A stretch of 64,000 nt of DNA from Sutterella sp. AM11-39 (GCF_003472385.1 NZ_QRLV01000001.1:62001-126000); one strand, 5' to 3'. Positions 27,865-37,625 are shown, numbered from the stretch's first letter. Notes: generated from the sequence alone by a model not told the origin. Program-made: numbers and translations.

Positions 27865-27918
27865 ATGATGTACTCGACAAAGCTTTTCAACCAGTTTTGG
27901 TGGTGGCACCTCCCATAG
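27865..27918 (+). CDS. trpL: trp operon leader peptide
   Basis: The 17-codon frame from ATG at 27865 reads MMYSTKLFNQFWWWHLP and contains three consecutive TGG codons (27897-27905) just before the stop at 27916. It is followed by mutually exclusive hairpins and a terminator, the classical arrangement for ribosome-mediated attenuation: stalling at the Trp codons when charged tRNA-Trp is scarce allows the antiterminator. The peptide itself has no expected function. A second ATG at 27868 is also possible. Confidence 0.92.
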   Translation: MMYSTKLFNQFWWWHLP

Positions 27919-28001
27919 GGCGGGTGCGCTTTGTCACGTCACAACAACGAGTGAAGTTTGAGAAGAAGAACCCGCGGACAACAAGGTCAGCGGGTTTTTT
28001 C
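27906..28001 (+). promoter_or_regulatory. trp attenuator (1:2 hairpin, antiterminator, terminator)
   Basis: Segment 1 (GCACCTCCC, 27906-27914) pairs with segment 2 (GGGCGGGTGC, 27918-27927) with a 3-base loop and one bulge. Segment 2 (GCGGGT within 27920-27925) can instead pair with segment 3 (ACCCGC, 27970-27975). Segment 3 (AACCCGC, 27969-27975) pairs with segment 4 (GCGGGTT, 27990-27996), followed by a T-run: the terminator. Segment 1 overlaps the end of the leader frame, so a ribosome at the Trp codons would block it. Confidence 0.9.
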
Positions 28002-28060
28002 TTATCCTCAAAAAACCACCAGACAAGGTCCGCGGATCAACAAAAAAAAGGATCTGCAAA

Positions 28061-28129
28061 ATGAAGTCTGCCGTAACACACAAGGATCTTTCCTTCGTCC
28101 TGCCGCCTGCTCCGTACTGGCGCCTCTGA
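28061..28129 (+). CDS. Possible 22-residue small ORF between attenuator and trpD
   Basis: ATG at 28061 with AAAAAGGA about 8 bases upstream opens a 22-codon frame (MKSAVTHKDLSF...PYWRL) ending 58 bases before trpD. Spacing and ribosome site are as good as for real genes, but there is no recognisable domain. It could be a second leader peptide, an aid to ribosome loading, or chance. It does not resemble the start of TrpE or TrpG. Confidence 0.35.
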   Translation: MKSAVTHKDLSFVLPPAPYWRL

Positions 28130-28187
28130 TGTTTCTCTCAGCTTGGCATCTGCATGACAAACAACACGACGAAAAAGGAAATCCAAA

Positions 28188-29225
28188 ATGACACCGGCTC
28201 TTGAACTTCTCTACGCTTCTCAGGACCTTTCGAGCGAACAAACCGAAGAACTCTTTACCAAAATCTTTAACGGCGAAACCGACCCGGCCGTCTTTGCATC
28301 CATTCTGACCGCCCTCAAAATGAAGGGTGAGGCTCCTTCTGAAATTGCCGGTGCAGCTCGTGCCATGGTTCGCGCCGCACGGCACTTTCCTCGTCCCGAA
28401 GGCATCGAAATCGGCGAAATCGTCGGTACGGGCGGCGACGGCAAACAATCAATCAACGTTTCAACCATTGCCGCACTCGGTGCCGCGTCCAACGGCCTAT
28501 TCATCGCAAAACACGGCAATCGTTCCGTTTCGTCGAAAACCGGCGCCTCGGATCTGCTGACCGCCTTGGGATTTAATATCGCCCCTGCCCCCGAACAAGC
28601 GGCCGAACTCCTTGTCCGAACAGGGTTTGCATTCTGTTTTGCTCAGCTCTACCACACTTCCATGAAAAACGTGATGCCGGTACGTTCCGCTCTCGCTACC
28701 CGCACCATCTTCAACATCCTCGGCCCGCTGACCAATCCTTCGCATCCCGACTATGCCGTCATCGGCGTTTACGACACGGCTCTGATCAAACCGGTCGCAC
28801 AAACGCTCAAAGAACTCGGCATGAAACGCGGTTTTGTCGTACACGGCAGCGGTTACGACGAAGTTTCCGTTTCCGGTCCTTCGGAATATGCCCGACTGTA
28901 TGAAAACGGCGACATTCAGACCGGTCGTTTTACGCCGGCCGATTTCGGCATCACGGCAAAGTACACCGAAGAAGACGTCAAAGGCGGCCTGCCGGAAGAA
29001 AACGCACGCATCGCGCAAGCCGTTTTGAGCGGCCGCGGTAAACCCGCACACAACGACATGGTTTGCGCCAACATGGCGCTTCTGCTTTTGGCCGGCAACC
29101 GAGTTCAATCGATAGCCGAAGGCGTAGAGCTCGCGCGCCAGACCCTTGCAACCGGACGCGCCCTTGGAATCGTCGAAGCACACCGCGACTTTGCCCGGAA
29201 CGGCACGCTCGCGCAAGCCGCTTAA
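28188..29225 (+). CDS. trpD: Anthranilate phosphoribosyltransferase
   Basis: A 345-residue homodimeric enzyme that joins anthranilate to PRPP. It shows [17 protein letters not shown] (PRPP loop), [22 protein letters not shown] and the anthranilate-site segment [24 protein letters not shown]. The ATG at 28188 follows AAAAAGGAAA. It is the first structural gene behind the attenuator; no trpE or trpG precedes it and no trpC follows. Expression should rise when tryptophan is scarce. Confidence 0.97.
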   Translation: MTPALELLYASQDLSSEQTEELFTKIFNGETDPAVFASILTALKMKGEAPSEIAGAARAMVRAARHFPRPEGIEIGEIVGTGGDGKQSINVSTIAALGAASNGLFIAKHGNRSVSSKTGASDLLTALGFNIAPAPEQAAELLVRTGFAFCFAQLYHTSMKNVMPVRSALATRTIFNILGPLTNPSHPDYAVIGVYDTALIKPVAQTLKELGMKRGFVVHGSGYDEVSVSGPSEYARLYENGDIQTGRFTPADFGITAKYTEEDVKGGLPEENARIAQAVLSGRGKPAHNDMVCANMALLLLAGNRVQSIAEGVELARQTLATGRALGIVEAHRDFARNGTLAQAA

Positions 29226-29257
29226 ACCACATTCGCTACAAGAGAGGACACATCAAA

Positions 29258-30493
29258 ATGCTGTTGAATCCGTTTTTTGGCAAGTTCGGCGGTCAATTCG
29301 TTCCCGAGCTGTTGATTCCGGCCTTGGATCAGCTTGAAAAGGCTTTTGTCGAAACAAAGGATGATCCGAGCTTTCAAGCCGAGCTCAACGGTCTATTGAC
29401 CACCTACGCCGGTCGCCCCACGCCGATTACGCTGTGCCGCAATCTCACCAAGGGCACCAAAGCCAAGCTCTATCTCAAGCGAGAAGACCTTGTGCACGGT
29501 GGCGCACACAAAACGAATCAAGTGCTCGGTCAAGCACTTTTGGCAAAACGGATGGGCAAAACGCGCATCATTGCGGAAACAGGCGCAGGCCAGCACGGCG
29601 TAGCCACCGCCATTGTCTGCGCTCTGATGGGCTTTGAATGCCGCATCTATATGGGCGCCAAAGACGTAGCTCGTCAAAAGCCCAACGTGCTTCGCATGGA
29701 ATTGATGGGCGCCGAGGTTTATCCCGTCACCGAGGGAGCTGCCACGCTCAAGGAAGCATGCAACGCAGCTTTGCGTGACTGGGCCGGTAGCTTCGAGAAC
29801 ACACACTATATGCTCGGTACGGCAGCCGGTCCCCATCCCTACCCCACGATTGTGAAGCAATACCAAAAAATTATCGGTGAAGAAGCCAAACGCCAGCTCA
29901 TGGAAGTCGAGCATCGTCTTCCCGACGCCGTTGTGGCATGCGTGGGAGGCGGCTCCAATGCCATCGGAATTTTCACGGACTTCATCAAGGAAAAAGACGT
30001 CCGACTGATCGGTGTGGAACCCGGCGGCTTAGGCATTGAAACGGGTGAGCACGGCGCACCGCTCGGTCACGGCCAGGAAGGCATTTTCTTCGGGGCAAGA
30101 TCCTTCAATATGCAAACGCCCGACGGACAGATCAAAGAATCGTATTCCATTTCCGCAGGCCTTGACTTCCCGTCGGTGGGTCCGGAACACGCATACCTGC
30201 AGAGCATCGGCCGCGCACAGTATGTCAACGCCACCGATGAAGAAGCACTGCTTGCCTTCCGTGACTTGTGTCTGCATGAAGGAATCATTCCGGCACTCGA
30301 AAGCAGTCACGCGCTCGCGCATGCCCTGCGAATGATTCGAGAAAATCCCGACAAGGAACAGATCATTCTGTGCAACCTTTCCGGCCGCGGCGACAAAGAC
30401 GTCAATCAGGTGCTTGATCGTTTTGAGCGCATCGGACTCTTTAAGGACGGTCACATGAACCGCGAGGCTTACATCAACGCCACAACGCTTTGA
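29258..30493 (+). CDS. trpB: Tryptophan synthase beta subunit
   Basis: A 411-residue PLP enzyme joining indole and serine. Landmarks are [23 protein letters not shown], the PLP lysine in [18 protein letters not shown], the [13 protein letters not shown] loop (catalytic E), [11 protein letters not shown] for the PLP phosphate and the monovalent-cation/COMM region. It starts at ATG 29258 after AGAGAGG, 32 bases past trpD, within the same operon. An in-frame extension upstream overlaps trpD and is not coding. Confidence 0.98.
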   Translation: MLLNPFFGKFGGQFVPELLIPALDQLEKAFVETKDDPSFQAELNGLLTTYAGRPTPITLCRNLTKGTKAKLYLKREDLVHGGAHKTNQVLGQALLAKRMGKTRIIAETGAGQHGVATAIVCALMGFECRIYMGAKDVARQKPNVLRMELMGAEVYPVTEGAATLKEACNAALRDWAGSFENTHYMLGTAAGPHPYPTIVKQYQKIIGEEAKRQLMEVEHRLPDAVVACVGGGSNAIGIFTDFIKEKDVRLIGVEPGGLGIETGEHGAPLGHGQEGIFFGARSFNMQTPDGQIKESYSISAGLDFPSVGPEHAYLQSIGRAQYVNATDEEALLAFRDLCLHEGIIPALESSHALAHALRMIRENPDKEQIILCNLSGRGDKDVNQVLDRFERIGLFKDGHMNREAYINATTL

Positions 30494-30523
30494 CCCCAGG
30501 TGATTTAGTGAAGGACAACCATC

Positions 30524-31354
30524 ATGACCGATCGTTTTGCAAACCTCTTTAACGCGTTGAAAGCCCGAAAGGACGGTGCTTTGGTTCCGTTCGTCAACCT
30601 ATGTGATCCGACACCAGAAAAAAGTCTCGAAATTTTGGAGACCTTGACTGAAGCCGGCGCCGACGCTTTTGAACTCGGCATTCCGTTCTCCGACCCCAGC
30701 GCCGACGGTCCGGTGATTTGCCTCAGCTCCAAACGTGCACTTGCCAATGGTTCTGACACGCAAAAATGTCTGCAGGTCGTACAACAGTACCGAGCCAAAC
30801 ATCCCGATATGCCGATCAGCCTCATGATCTACATCAACCTCGCCTACGCACCGGGGCTTGATCATTTCTTCGCTCAGTGTCATGAAGCCGGCGTTGACGC
30901 AGTGCTGATTCCCGACATTCCAAGTTCGATGCGCGCCAGAGAATCGGAATGGGATACAGCTGCACGCGCGCACGACGTACAGCTGATCAGTTTGGTTCCT
31001 CCAAACGCCGACGCTGACAAGATACGCCGCATTTCTCAGCACAGCGAGGGCTATATCTATCTGATGTCGAGAAGCGGCGTCACCGGTACAGATCGCGCCG
31101 CCGGCATGCCCACGCATCATGTCGTCGAACTCATGAAAGACGCCGGCGCCCCGCCTGCCTTACTCGGTTTTGGCATCAGCAAGCCCGAACATGTCGCCGA
31201 AGCAATGGCTCACGGTGTTGACGGCGTTATCGTCGGCTCGGCCTACGTGCGCATCATCAATGAAAATCTCAATGATGACCGAGCACTCAAATCCCAGCTT
31301 GCTTCTTTCACCCGACAAATGAAAGAAGCGACCTGCGGGCGACTGCTCGCTTGA
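30524..31354 (+). CDS. trpA: Tryptophan synthase alpha subunit
   Basis: A 276-residue TIM-barrel subunit that cleaves indole-3-glycerol phosphate and channels indole to TrpB. The catalytic glutamate lies in DAFELGIPFSDP and the aspartate in PSADGP. Compared with the usual family sequence it has FVNLCDPTPE instead of the common FVTxGDP at strand 1 and PVICLSSKRAL after the catalytic loop, which is slightly divergent. It follows trpB by 30 bases. Confidence 0.96.
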   Translation: MTDRFANLFNALKARKDGALVPFVNLCDPTPEKSLEILETLTEAGADAFELGIPFSDPSADGPVICLSSKRALANGSDTQKCLQVVQQYRAKHPDMPISLMIYINLAYAPGLDHFFAQCHEAGVDAVLIPDIPSSMRARESEWDTAARAHDVQLISLVPPNADADKIRRISQHSEGYIYLMSRSGVTGTDRAAGMPTHHVVELMKDAGAPPALLGFGISKPEHVAEAMAHGVDGVIVGSAYVRIINENLNDDRALKSQLASFTRQMKEATCGRLLA

Positions 31355-31800
31355 AGTTCACGGGCGCCTTCAGGGCGCCCATAATTTCCTGTCGACCTAC
31401 AGCAGCGACCATTGAGCGCAGCGTCTGTCAGTTTGTGGAATACTTTGAGTTCTTTTCCAAGCAGCGCACTCAACCTCGCGCACCATACGGCGTGACCGTA
31501 TCGCTTGCTGACCTGCTCGCAGGCCGCATCGTAGAAAGTGCGGCTTTCAGCACGGCCACCGGTGCGACACCAAAGTCTCGACGTGCTGTCATCCCGGCCA
31601 GCCTGTATGCCCGCTATGTCGTGCGCAGTTCTCTGGAGTCGCAAATTGAACACGCGGAAAACTTCTTGCAACTTCTTAAAGCTCGTCACCTTAAGCCCGT
31701 CGGAGATTTGTACATTCACGACTTGATGAGTTACTCCCGCGTGGACACTCACGAAGGTTATCTTTCTAAATTTCTGATCCGCGTCGAACGCACCGAATAA
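31351..31800 (+). CDS. Hypothetical protein, possible remnant effector-binding domain
   Basis: An open frame of up to 149 residues with no good start: TTG 31351 overlaps the trpA stop and the terminator hairpin, and GTG 31435 has no ribosome site. The C-terminal half (SLYARYVVRSSLESQIEHAENFLQLLKARHLKPVGDLYIHDLM...FLIRVER) resembles the end of a GyrI/BltR-like effector domain found in MerR-type regulators. The N-terminal DNA-binding part is absent, so this may be a 5'-truncated pseudogene. Function unknown. Confidence 0.45.
   Translation: MKFTGAFRAPIISCRPTAATIERSVCQFVEYFEFFSKQRTQPRAPYGVTVSLADLLAGRIVESAAFSTATGATPKSRRAVIPASLYARYVVRSSLESQIEHAENFLQLLKARHLKPVGDLYIHDLMSYSRVDTHEGYLSKFLIRVERTE
31362..31380 (+). 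terminator. Hairpin after trpA
   Basis: GGGCGCC (31362-31368) pairs with GGCGCCC (31374-31380) with a 5-base loop; only ATAATTTCC follows, so the T-run is weak. Probable end of the trp operon. Confidence 0.55.
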
Positions 31801-31823
31801 AACCATTTTTGGGGTTCTTTGCC

Positions 31824-33596
31824 ATGCGCCAGTCCTCTTTCTCTCCTGCCGCCCTGCAACGCCGCATTGCTTGCGCACTCGGACAATCCGGATGTGATCT
31901 GGTGCTGCGAAATGCCCGCATCTTCAATGTCTTCACCAAAGCATTTGTCGACCATTGTGATGTCGCCATTGCTGACGGCATCATCGTCAATGTCGGCCCG
32001 CAATTGGCAGTTCACGGAAAATCAGAAATTGATCTTGAAAACGCCATACTCGTTCCGGGCTTTATCGATGCGCACGTGCATATCGAATCCTCGATGCTGC
32101 GTCCGACCGAATTTGCTCGTTTGATCCTCTCCAAAGGCACGACGACCATCGTGGCCGATCCGCACGAAATTGCCAATGTATGCGGACTCGAGGGCATTCG
32201 GTTCATGTTGCAAGATGCCAAGAATGCCGCCGTTGACATCCGCTTTATGTTGCCGTCGTGTGTGCCGGCCACACCATTTGAAACCTCGGGCGCCTCGCTG
32301 ACAGCCGACGAACTTCGCACTTTGATTGACAACCCGGATGTCATGGGTTTAGCCGAAGTCATGAACGTGCCTGCCGTGCTGTCCGGCGACAGCGAAATGC
32401 TGGAAAAGTTGACGATGGCGCATGTTGCAAATAAGCACATCGACGGTCATGCTCCGATGCTCGAGGGCGACGGACTTTCAGCCTACGTTGCCGCCGGAGT
32501 CTCCAGCGACCACGAATGCAGCACCGCCAAAGAAGCGCTGGAGCGCATCAGCCGCGGCATGACGGTTTTCATGCGCGAAGGCTCTGCAGGACAAAACGTT
32601 GGCGCCCTGGCATCTGTCGTCACACCGCAAAACAGTTCTATGTTCTGCTTGTGTACGGACGACGCATCGCCCGACGACGTGAGTACCAAAGGCCACATCA
32701 ACAATGCCGTTCGGTGCGCCGTCGCTCACGGTGTTGCGGTGAAAGAAGCTCTCTGCATGGCCACCATCAACAGCGCGCGCCATTTCGGCTTCAAGCACAA
32801 AGGCGCCGTTGCTCCGGGCTACGCCGCAGATCTGGTCGTACTGGAAAACCTGACGGATTTTTCAGTTCGCGCCGTTTTCAAAAACGGGCGTCGACACGAG
32901 GAAACTGTTTCGCAACCGTCCGGATCACTGCCCGCATCCGTCACCGGACGCGTCCGCATTCGCCCGTTGCAGGAAACCTCGTTTGCGATTGCCTGTCCTT
33001 CGAGACAAGCCCGCATCATCGGCGTTACCGGCGGAGACCTCAACACAAGGTCGTTGATCGAATCCGTTGTCGTTGACCAGGCCGGGTTCGTTGATGTAGC
33101 AGCCTGCCGAAATCTCGTCAAGGTGGCGGTCATTGAGCGACACCACGCCACCGGCAACGTCGGCTTATCGCTCGTAAAAGGCCTTCTGGCTTCCGGCCAA
33201 CGACTCAATGGCGCATTGGCCACCACAATCTCGCATGACTCGCACAATATTATCGTCGCTGGCGACAACGACGCCGATATGCTCGCTGCCGTCAACGCAC
33301 TGGAACAGTTCGGCGGCGGCATCGTCTTGGTGAGAAACGGTCAGGTCGTTCGATCATTGAAGTTGGAAATTGCCGGACTCATGACAACCGCAAATTGGAA
33401 AGAAGTGGCTCATCAAAAAATTGACCTCGTAGAGACGGCGCACAAAGAGTTCGGCATTGCCGACAATGTGGACCCGATCATGGCGCTGAGCTTTCTGGCA
33501 CTCGCTGTCATTCCAGAATTGCGCATAACGGACAAAGGACTCTTTGATGCGGTTTCTTTCAAGCACATCCCTGTAGACGCAAAAACCAACATGTGA
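31824..33596 (+). CDS. ade: Adenine deaminase
   Basis: A 590-residue amidohydrolase of the Ade (COG1001) family, converting adenine to hypoxanthine and ammonia with a metal centre. Visible motifs are LVPGFIDAHVHIESSML (metal ligands), IVADPHEIANVCG, the NxxxDGHAP-type IDGHAPMLEGDGLSAYVAAG, and CTDDASPDD. The C-terminal adenine-deaminase domain has IGVTGGDLNTRSL and LATTISHDSHNIIVAGDND. The ATG at 31824 is preferred over GTG 31809. It probably serves purine salvage and is a single gene. Confidence 0.95.
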   Translation: MRQSSFSPAALQRRIACALGQSGCDLVLRNARIFNVFTKAFVDHCDVAIADGIIVNVGPQLAVHGKSEIDLENAILVPGFIDAHVHIESSMLRPTEFARLILSKGTTTIVADPHEIANVCGLEGIRFMLQDAKNAAVDIRFMLPSCVPATPFETSGASLTADELRTLIDNPDVMGLAEVMNVPAVLSGDSEMLEKLTMAHVANKHIDGHAPMLEGDGLSAYVAAGVSSDHECSTAKEALERISRGMTVFMREGSAGQNVGALASVVTPQNSSMFCLCTDDASPDDVSTKGHINNAVRCAVAHGVAVKEALCMATINSARHFGFKHKGAVAPGYAADLVVLENLTDFSVRAVFKNGRRHEETVSQPSGSLPASVTGRVRIRPLQETSFAIACPSRQARIIGVTGGDLNTRSLIESVVVDQAGFVDVAACRNLVKVAVIERHHATGNVGLSLVKGLLASGQRLNGALATTISHDSHNIIVAGDNDADMLAAVNALEQFGGGIVLVRNGQVVRSLKLEIAGLMTTANWKEVAHQKIDLVETAHKEFGIADNVDPIMALSFLALAVIPELRITDKGLFDAVSFKHIPVDAKTNM

Positions 33597-33613
33597 CCGC
33601 TCAGTCACATGTT
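33588..33613 (+). terminator. Perfect 10-bp hairpin spanning the ade stop codon
   Basis: AACATGTGAC (33588-33597) pairs perfectly with GTCACATGTT (33604-33613) with a 6-base loop, and the stem contains the ade stop codon. No T-run follows, so it may be an mRNA-stabilising hairpin or a protein site. Confidence 0.4.
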
Positions 33614-33819
33614 GACAAATGTGCTTTCGCTGCAGCCGTATGCGCGGAGGTAATCAGAGGCATTTTGTGTCAACCAAATCAGGACATAGCCAAAAGCCGT
33701 CAACCAATTTCAGGCAAGGTCAAACAGCGCAAAACTGAAAATTTCTTCAGTGCGTTGAAGATTTTTTCTATTTGTCCACGTTAGTGCGACACTTCCGGCA
33801 CTCTCGACCAAGGAAACGA

Positions 33820-34911
33820 TCAGAAAAGCACGCCCTGGCGTTCGTTTTGCTCTTCAACAGGAGAACTCACCGATAGCCCCAGCAATCGAACGCCACGCGA
33901 CGGAATATCAACGTCCGTGAGCAAAGCCGTTGCAGCCCGAACAATCGAGTCTTTGTCCACCAACGGGGCATCGGCCGTCAGACTTCTCGTCACGGTGCGG
34001 AAATCAAAAAACCGCACCTTTAGCGTCAATGTTGTGCCGACAAACCGACTGCGGTTGAGCCGCTTGAGCAGATCGTCAGCAAGAACTCCTATTTCTTCCA
34101 GAACGAAAGCCCGATCCGGGATGTCCACTTCGTATGTCACCTCGCAACCCACGCTCTTGCGGACGCGCTCCGACTGCACCGGACGATCGTCAATGCCGCG
34201 CGCAAACTTGTAGTACGTTACGCCCGCTTGCCCGAAATGCGACACGAGTTCGGCCAGGGGCATTTTCAAAAGATCCGCTCCGGTCTTGACTCCCATCTTG
34301 AGAAATTTTTCCTCCGTCACGGGACCCACGCCCCAAAACGCCTTGATGGGGAGCTGTTCAATGAAGTGCTGAGCCCGCGAAGGATGAATCGTGCACAGCC
34401 CATCGGGCTTACGCCAGTCAGAGGCAACCTTTGCCAAGAATTTGTTGTAGGAAACGCCGGCGCTTGCGACCAGGTGCAACTCGTTGCGAATATCCACCTT
34501 GATCCGCTTGGCCACATCTACGCCAAGAACGATGCCCTTCTTGTTATTTGTGACATCGAGATACGCTTCGTCGATCGAAATCGGCTCAACCAAATCCGTG
34601 TACCGGTGAAAAATCTCGCGGATCTGCATGCCGACTTCTTTGTAGTGACTCATCCGACCTTCGATAAAGACCAATTGCGGACAAAGCATTTTGGCTCGCG
34701 AGCTCGGCATGGCACTGTGCACGCCGAATTTTCTGGCTTCGTAACTTGCCGTCGCCACTACGCCCCGCGAATCGGCGTGCCCCACCGCCACGGGTTTGCC
34801 GCGCAACTCCGGATGATCACGCTGCTCCACGGACGCGTAAAACGCATCCATATCAACATGGATGATCTTGCGGTTGGTGACGTTGACAAAGGTAGGTTCG
34901 GAAGTGCTCAT
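33820..34911 (-). CDS. dinB: DNA polymerase IV
   Basis: A 363-residue Y-family translesion polymerase. The palm motif IIHVDMDAFYASVEQRDHPELRGKPVAVG and the second catalytic block PISIDEAYLDVT carry the metal-binding acids. The little-finger domain follows, and the protein ends in QGVLF, a sliding-clamp binding motif. The ATG at 34911 gives a normal family length; upstream in-frame extension to 35034 is unlikely to be translated. No LexA box could be confirmed in the promoter. Confidence 0.96.
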   Translation of the reverse strand: MSTSEPTFVNVTNRKIIHVDMDAFYASVEQRDHPELRGKPVAVGHADSRGVVATASYEARKFGVHSAMPSSRAKMLCPQLVFIEGRMSHYKEVGMQIREIFHRYTDLVEPISIDEAYLDVTNNKKGIVLGVDVAKRIKVDIRNELHLVASAGVSYNKFLAKVASDWRKPDGLCTIHPSRAQHFIEQLPIKAFWGVGPVTEEKFLKMGVKTGADLLKMPLAELVSHFGQAGVTYYKFARGIDDRPVQSERVRKSVGCEVTYEVDIPDRAFVLEEIGVLADDLLKRLNRSRFVGTTLTLKVRFFDFRTVTRSLTADAPLVDKDSIVRAATALLTDVDIPSRGVRLLGLSVSSPVEEQNERQGVLF

Positions 34912-35252
34912 GGCGAAAAGGATACTCACATTTCCACTCAACTTGCCGCATCCCGTTTTTATGACGTAAAGAAATTTGTCCGTTTGACGCACAAAGACTC
35001 GTCTTCCCGTTAAAATCTGCGCCTTTTCCTGCATTGTTCAAATGCTGGTTTTGCTGTGCTCCGAAGCCTTGAGCTTGAAACTGCCTCTGTGAGTATTGCG
35101 GCTATTGGGCGCCCGACCTATCCGGCGCTGAAGGCTTGAGCCGCGCGTGATCCAATTTTCAGCCCGACTTTGTTTTAGATGGCGAGCTAAGTACGCACTT
35201 TTGTTGTACCCATAGACGACAAATTCGGTCTCTACCAAAAATAAGTAAAACC
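34912..35252. other. Intergenic region between dinB and rhlE
   Basis: These 341 bases separate the divergent dinB and rhlE genes. I see no convincing coding frame, RNA or repeat; the promoters for both genes should be here but cannot be placed. A small RNA cannot be excluded. Confidence 0.4.
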
Positions 35253-37091
35253 GTGACCAATCTTTTTTCCGAACTCGGTCTGCCCAAGGCCGTCGTTGAT
35301 GCTGTAACCGATCTCGGCTACATCACCCCCACCCCGGTTCAGCAACAAGCCATTCCCGCCCTTTTATCCGGCCGCGATGTCCTGGCGGCCGCACAGACCG
35401 GCACCGGCAAAACGGCTGCCTTTGCACTGCCTGTCATCTCGAAGATGCTCGCCGCACCTAAAGCACGAGCTGCAAAAAAAGTGCGTGCGCTTGTTCTCGC
35501 GCCGACGCGAGAACTGGCCGCACAAATAGATGAAAACATTCGAGCATATTGCGCTCAAACCGAGCTCAACACCGTTTTGATTTTCGGCGGCGTCAACATT
35601 CGTCCGCAAACGGAAGCGCTGCTCAAAGGTTGCGACTTTCTCATCGCCACCCCCGGCCGCCTGCTCGATCATGCCGGCCAACTCAATGTTGACCTTTCCG
35701 AAGTGGAATTTCTTATTCTCGACGAAGCCGACCGCATGCTCGACATGGGCTTCATCCACGATATTCGCCGTATCGTCAAGCTGCTTTCCGCCAAGCGTCA
35801 GACTCTGATGTTCTCGGCAACGTTCAGCGCTGAAATTCGTGAGCTCGCCGACTCCTACCTCAACAATCCCGTCTCGGTCGAAATTGCCAAGAACAAGGAA
35901 AGCACGCTGATTTCTCAGGAAGCCTGGAGCATCGCCAAGAAACGCAAACGCGAGTTGTTGCGCGACCTGATCGTGGACAATCAGTGGGATCAGGTACTTG
36001 TCTTTACCCGCATGAAACACACGGCCAATCGTCTGGCTTCCCAGCTTGAAAAAGACGGCATCGTCGCTGCCGCCATTCACGGCAACAAGAGTCAATCGGC
36101 ACGCACCAAAGCGCTTGCCGGCTTCAAAGACAAGTCCATTCGTGTGCTGGTGGCAACCGACATTGCTGCTCGTGGCCTTGACATTGAAGGGCTCCCGCAC
36201 GTCATCAACTACGAATTGCCCAATGTCGCCGAAGACTATGTGCACCGTATCGGCCGCACGGGGCGCGCGGGCGTTCCCGGGCACGCCGTGAGTCTCGTGA
36301 GCGACGATGAAAAGGATCTGCTGTCGGCCATTGAAAAGCTCTTGAAAAAGCGCATTGATCTCAAAAAGGCCGAAGGTTACGAAGGCGAACCGCCCGCAGA
36401 CATCGTCGCCGACGAAAAGGAACGCGATGCCGCACGCAAGCGCGAACTTGAAAAATTGCGAGACTCCCGCCGCAAGCAGCGCAAAGAAAAACCCGCCAAA
36501 ACCGAAGTTGCCAAGGAAGTGCACGAAGCCGTCAAGCTCGAAGCACAGGCCGCCGGACTATCTGACAATCCCGACGAACGCTTCGAAAAGAAAATTCGCC
36601 GCAAACCGCGGCAAAAGGCGACTGAAGTGCAGCAACCGCAAGTCACCAAGAGTCGTCGTACGCGTCGCGAACCGAATCCTGACGTCCGTGGAAACAACGG
36701 TCAGACCGCACAGAATACCCAACGCACCAACGAGCGCAACGTCGTCAGTAAGGCTCGTCCCGCACGTCGGGGCACTCCGGGCAATGATCGTCGTTCTTCG
36801 CGCGCCTCGTGGGAGCCGGCCGATCCCTTTGCTCCGGAAAATCAGGCAATTTTCCTGCCCCAAACGATGCCCGGCAACTTCCGTTCACACCAGCGCAACA
36901 AAACTCTTCGCACGGACAACCGTCGTGATCCTGAAAACAACCGATTCGGTCAGGAACGCCGTCGCGGCAATGCCTCGAATATCAAGTCAACAGTGCAGCG
37001 CGCGCCGAAAACGGCCTATTCGGACTCGCGATTTGAGTCAGTGAGTTCAAATTTGCCGCCCGGCATGATTCTGCGCATGCGCCGCCGCTAA
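35253..37091 (+). CDS. rhlE: DEAD-box RNA helicase, RhlE-like
   Basis: The 612-residue helicase has all core motifs: Q-motif near [15 protein letters not shown], Walker [34 protein letters not shown] ([14 protein letters not shown]), SAT, then in domain two [17 protein letters not shown] and [10 protein letters not shown]. After about residue 390 comes a long basic, low-complexity tail rich in R, K and N (for example [16 protein letters not shown]), probably an RNA-binding extension. It starts at a GTG. Roles for the family are ribosome assembly and RNA turnover. Confidence 0.93.
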   Translation: MTNLFSELGLPKAVVDAVTDLGYITPTPVQQQAIPALLSGRDVLAAAQTGTGKTAAFALPVISKMLAAPKARAAKKVRALVLAPTRELAAQIDENIRAYCAQTELNTVLIFGGVNIRPQTEALLKGCDFLIATPGRLLDHAGQLNVDLSEVEFLILDEADRMLDMGFIHDIRRIVKLLSAKRQTLMFSATFSAEIRELADSYLNNPVSVEIAKNKESTLISQEAWSIAKKRKRELLRDLIVDNQWDQVLVFTRMKHTANRLASQLEKDGIVAAAIHGNKSQSARTKALAGFKDKSIRVLVATDIAARGLDIEGLPHVINYELPNVAEDYVHRIGRTGRAGVPGHAVSLVSDDEKDLLSAIEKLLKKRIDLKKAEGYEGEPPADIVADEKERDAARKRELEKLRDSRRKQRKEKPAKTEVAKEVHEAVKLEAQAAGLSDNPDERFEKKIRRKPRQKATEVQQPQVTKSRRTRREPNPDVRGNNGQTAQNTQRTNERNVVSKARPARRGTPGNDRRSSRASWEPADPFAPENQAIFLPQTMPGNFRSHQRNKTLRTDNRRDPENNRFGQERRRGNASNIKSTVQRAPKTAYSDSRFESVSSNLPPGMILRMRRR

Positions 37092-37101
37092 AATCAGCAC
37101 T

Positions 37102-37488
37102 ATGATCGCTTGCCAATCTACTTTTTCATTTCGCTTCGGCACCGCGGCTCTTGCCGCGGTCGCCGCGCTTATTGCGGGCTGCGCCGGGCAGTCCGGTATC
37201 GAAGGCCAAGCCATCGATACCGAGTCTCGCCCTGAGACCAAAAACCTGTCGGTACTCATGGAAGCGGGCGACCGCAAACAACTCACCTGCACCTCGATGC
37301 AACCTCTGTCAGCGCAACGCGCGCTCAATGAAATCGTGTTTTCCTGCCCTGAGTTCGATGTGCAGGCGACTTTAATCGAGATGCGCGATGCAGGCTGGCG
37401 TCTGGTGAGCGTTGATGTGGGCAGCGAAACCTCTCACGACGGCGTTGTGGAAATGCCGCTCACGATCCAGATCATTAAGCTTTTCTGA
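37102..37488 (+). CDS. Small putative lipoprotein, function unknown
   Basis: A 128-residue product with a signal peptide and lipobox (AALIAGC, lipidated cysteine at about residue 27), so it is membrane-anchored. The mature part (ETKNLSVLMEAGDRKQLTCTSMQPLSAQRALNEIVFSCPEFDV...) has no domain I recognise. It starts 10 bases after rhlE and may be co-transcribed with it; a terminator follows. Confidence 0.75.
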   Translation: MIACQSTFSFRFGTAALAAVAALIAGCAGQSGIEGQAIDTESRPETKNLSVLMEAGDRKQLTCTSMQPLSAQRALNEIVFSCPEFDVQATLIEMRDAGWRLVSVDVGSETSHDGVVEMPLTIQIIKLF

Positions 37489-37511
37489 CGCAGCAACCCA
37501 CTACAACGATG

Positions 37512-37540
37512 CGCCGCCGATCCGTTTCGACGGCGTTTTT
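37512..37540 (+). terminator. Rho-independent terminator
   Basis: CGCCG-c-CGA (37512-37520) pairs with TCG-a-CGGCG (37527-37535), followed by five T residues. Confidence 0.85.
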
Positions 37541-37625
37541 CATTTCTTCGGCCGCTTTTCCGCGTTCAACTTCCTAGAATGGATGTGCCAAGACCACAAG
37601 GTCTTTTTTGGAGAACCGATTTCTT

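Noticed and set aside
34912..35060. Sigma-70 promoter for rhlE at TTGACG...TTAAAAT
   Set aside because: The spacing between the two hexamers is 20-21 bases, too long to support.
35038..35238. 66-residue minus-strand frame between dinB and rhlE
   Set aside because: No ribosome site, no domain and composition unlike neighbouring genes.
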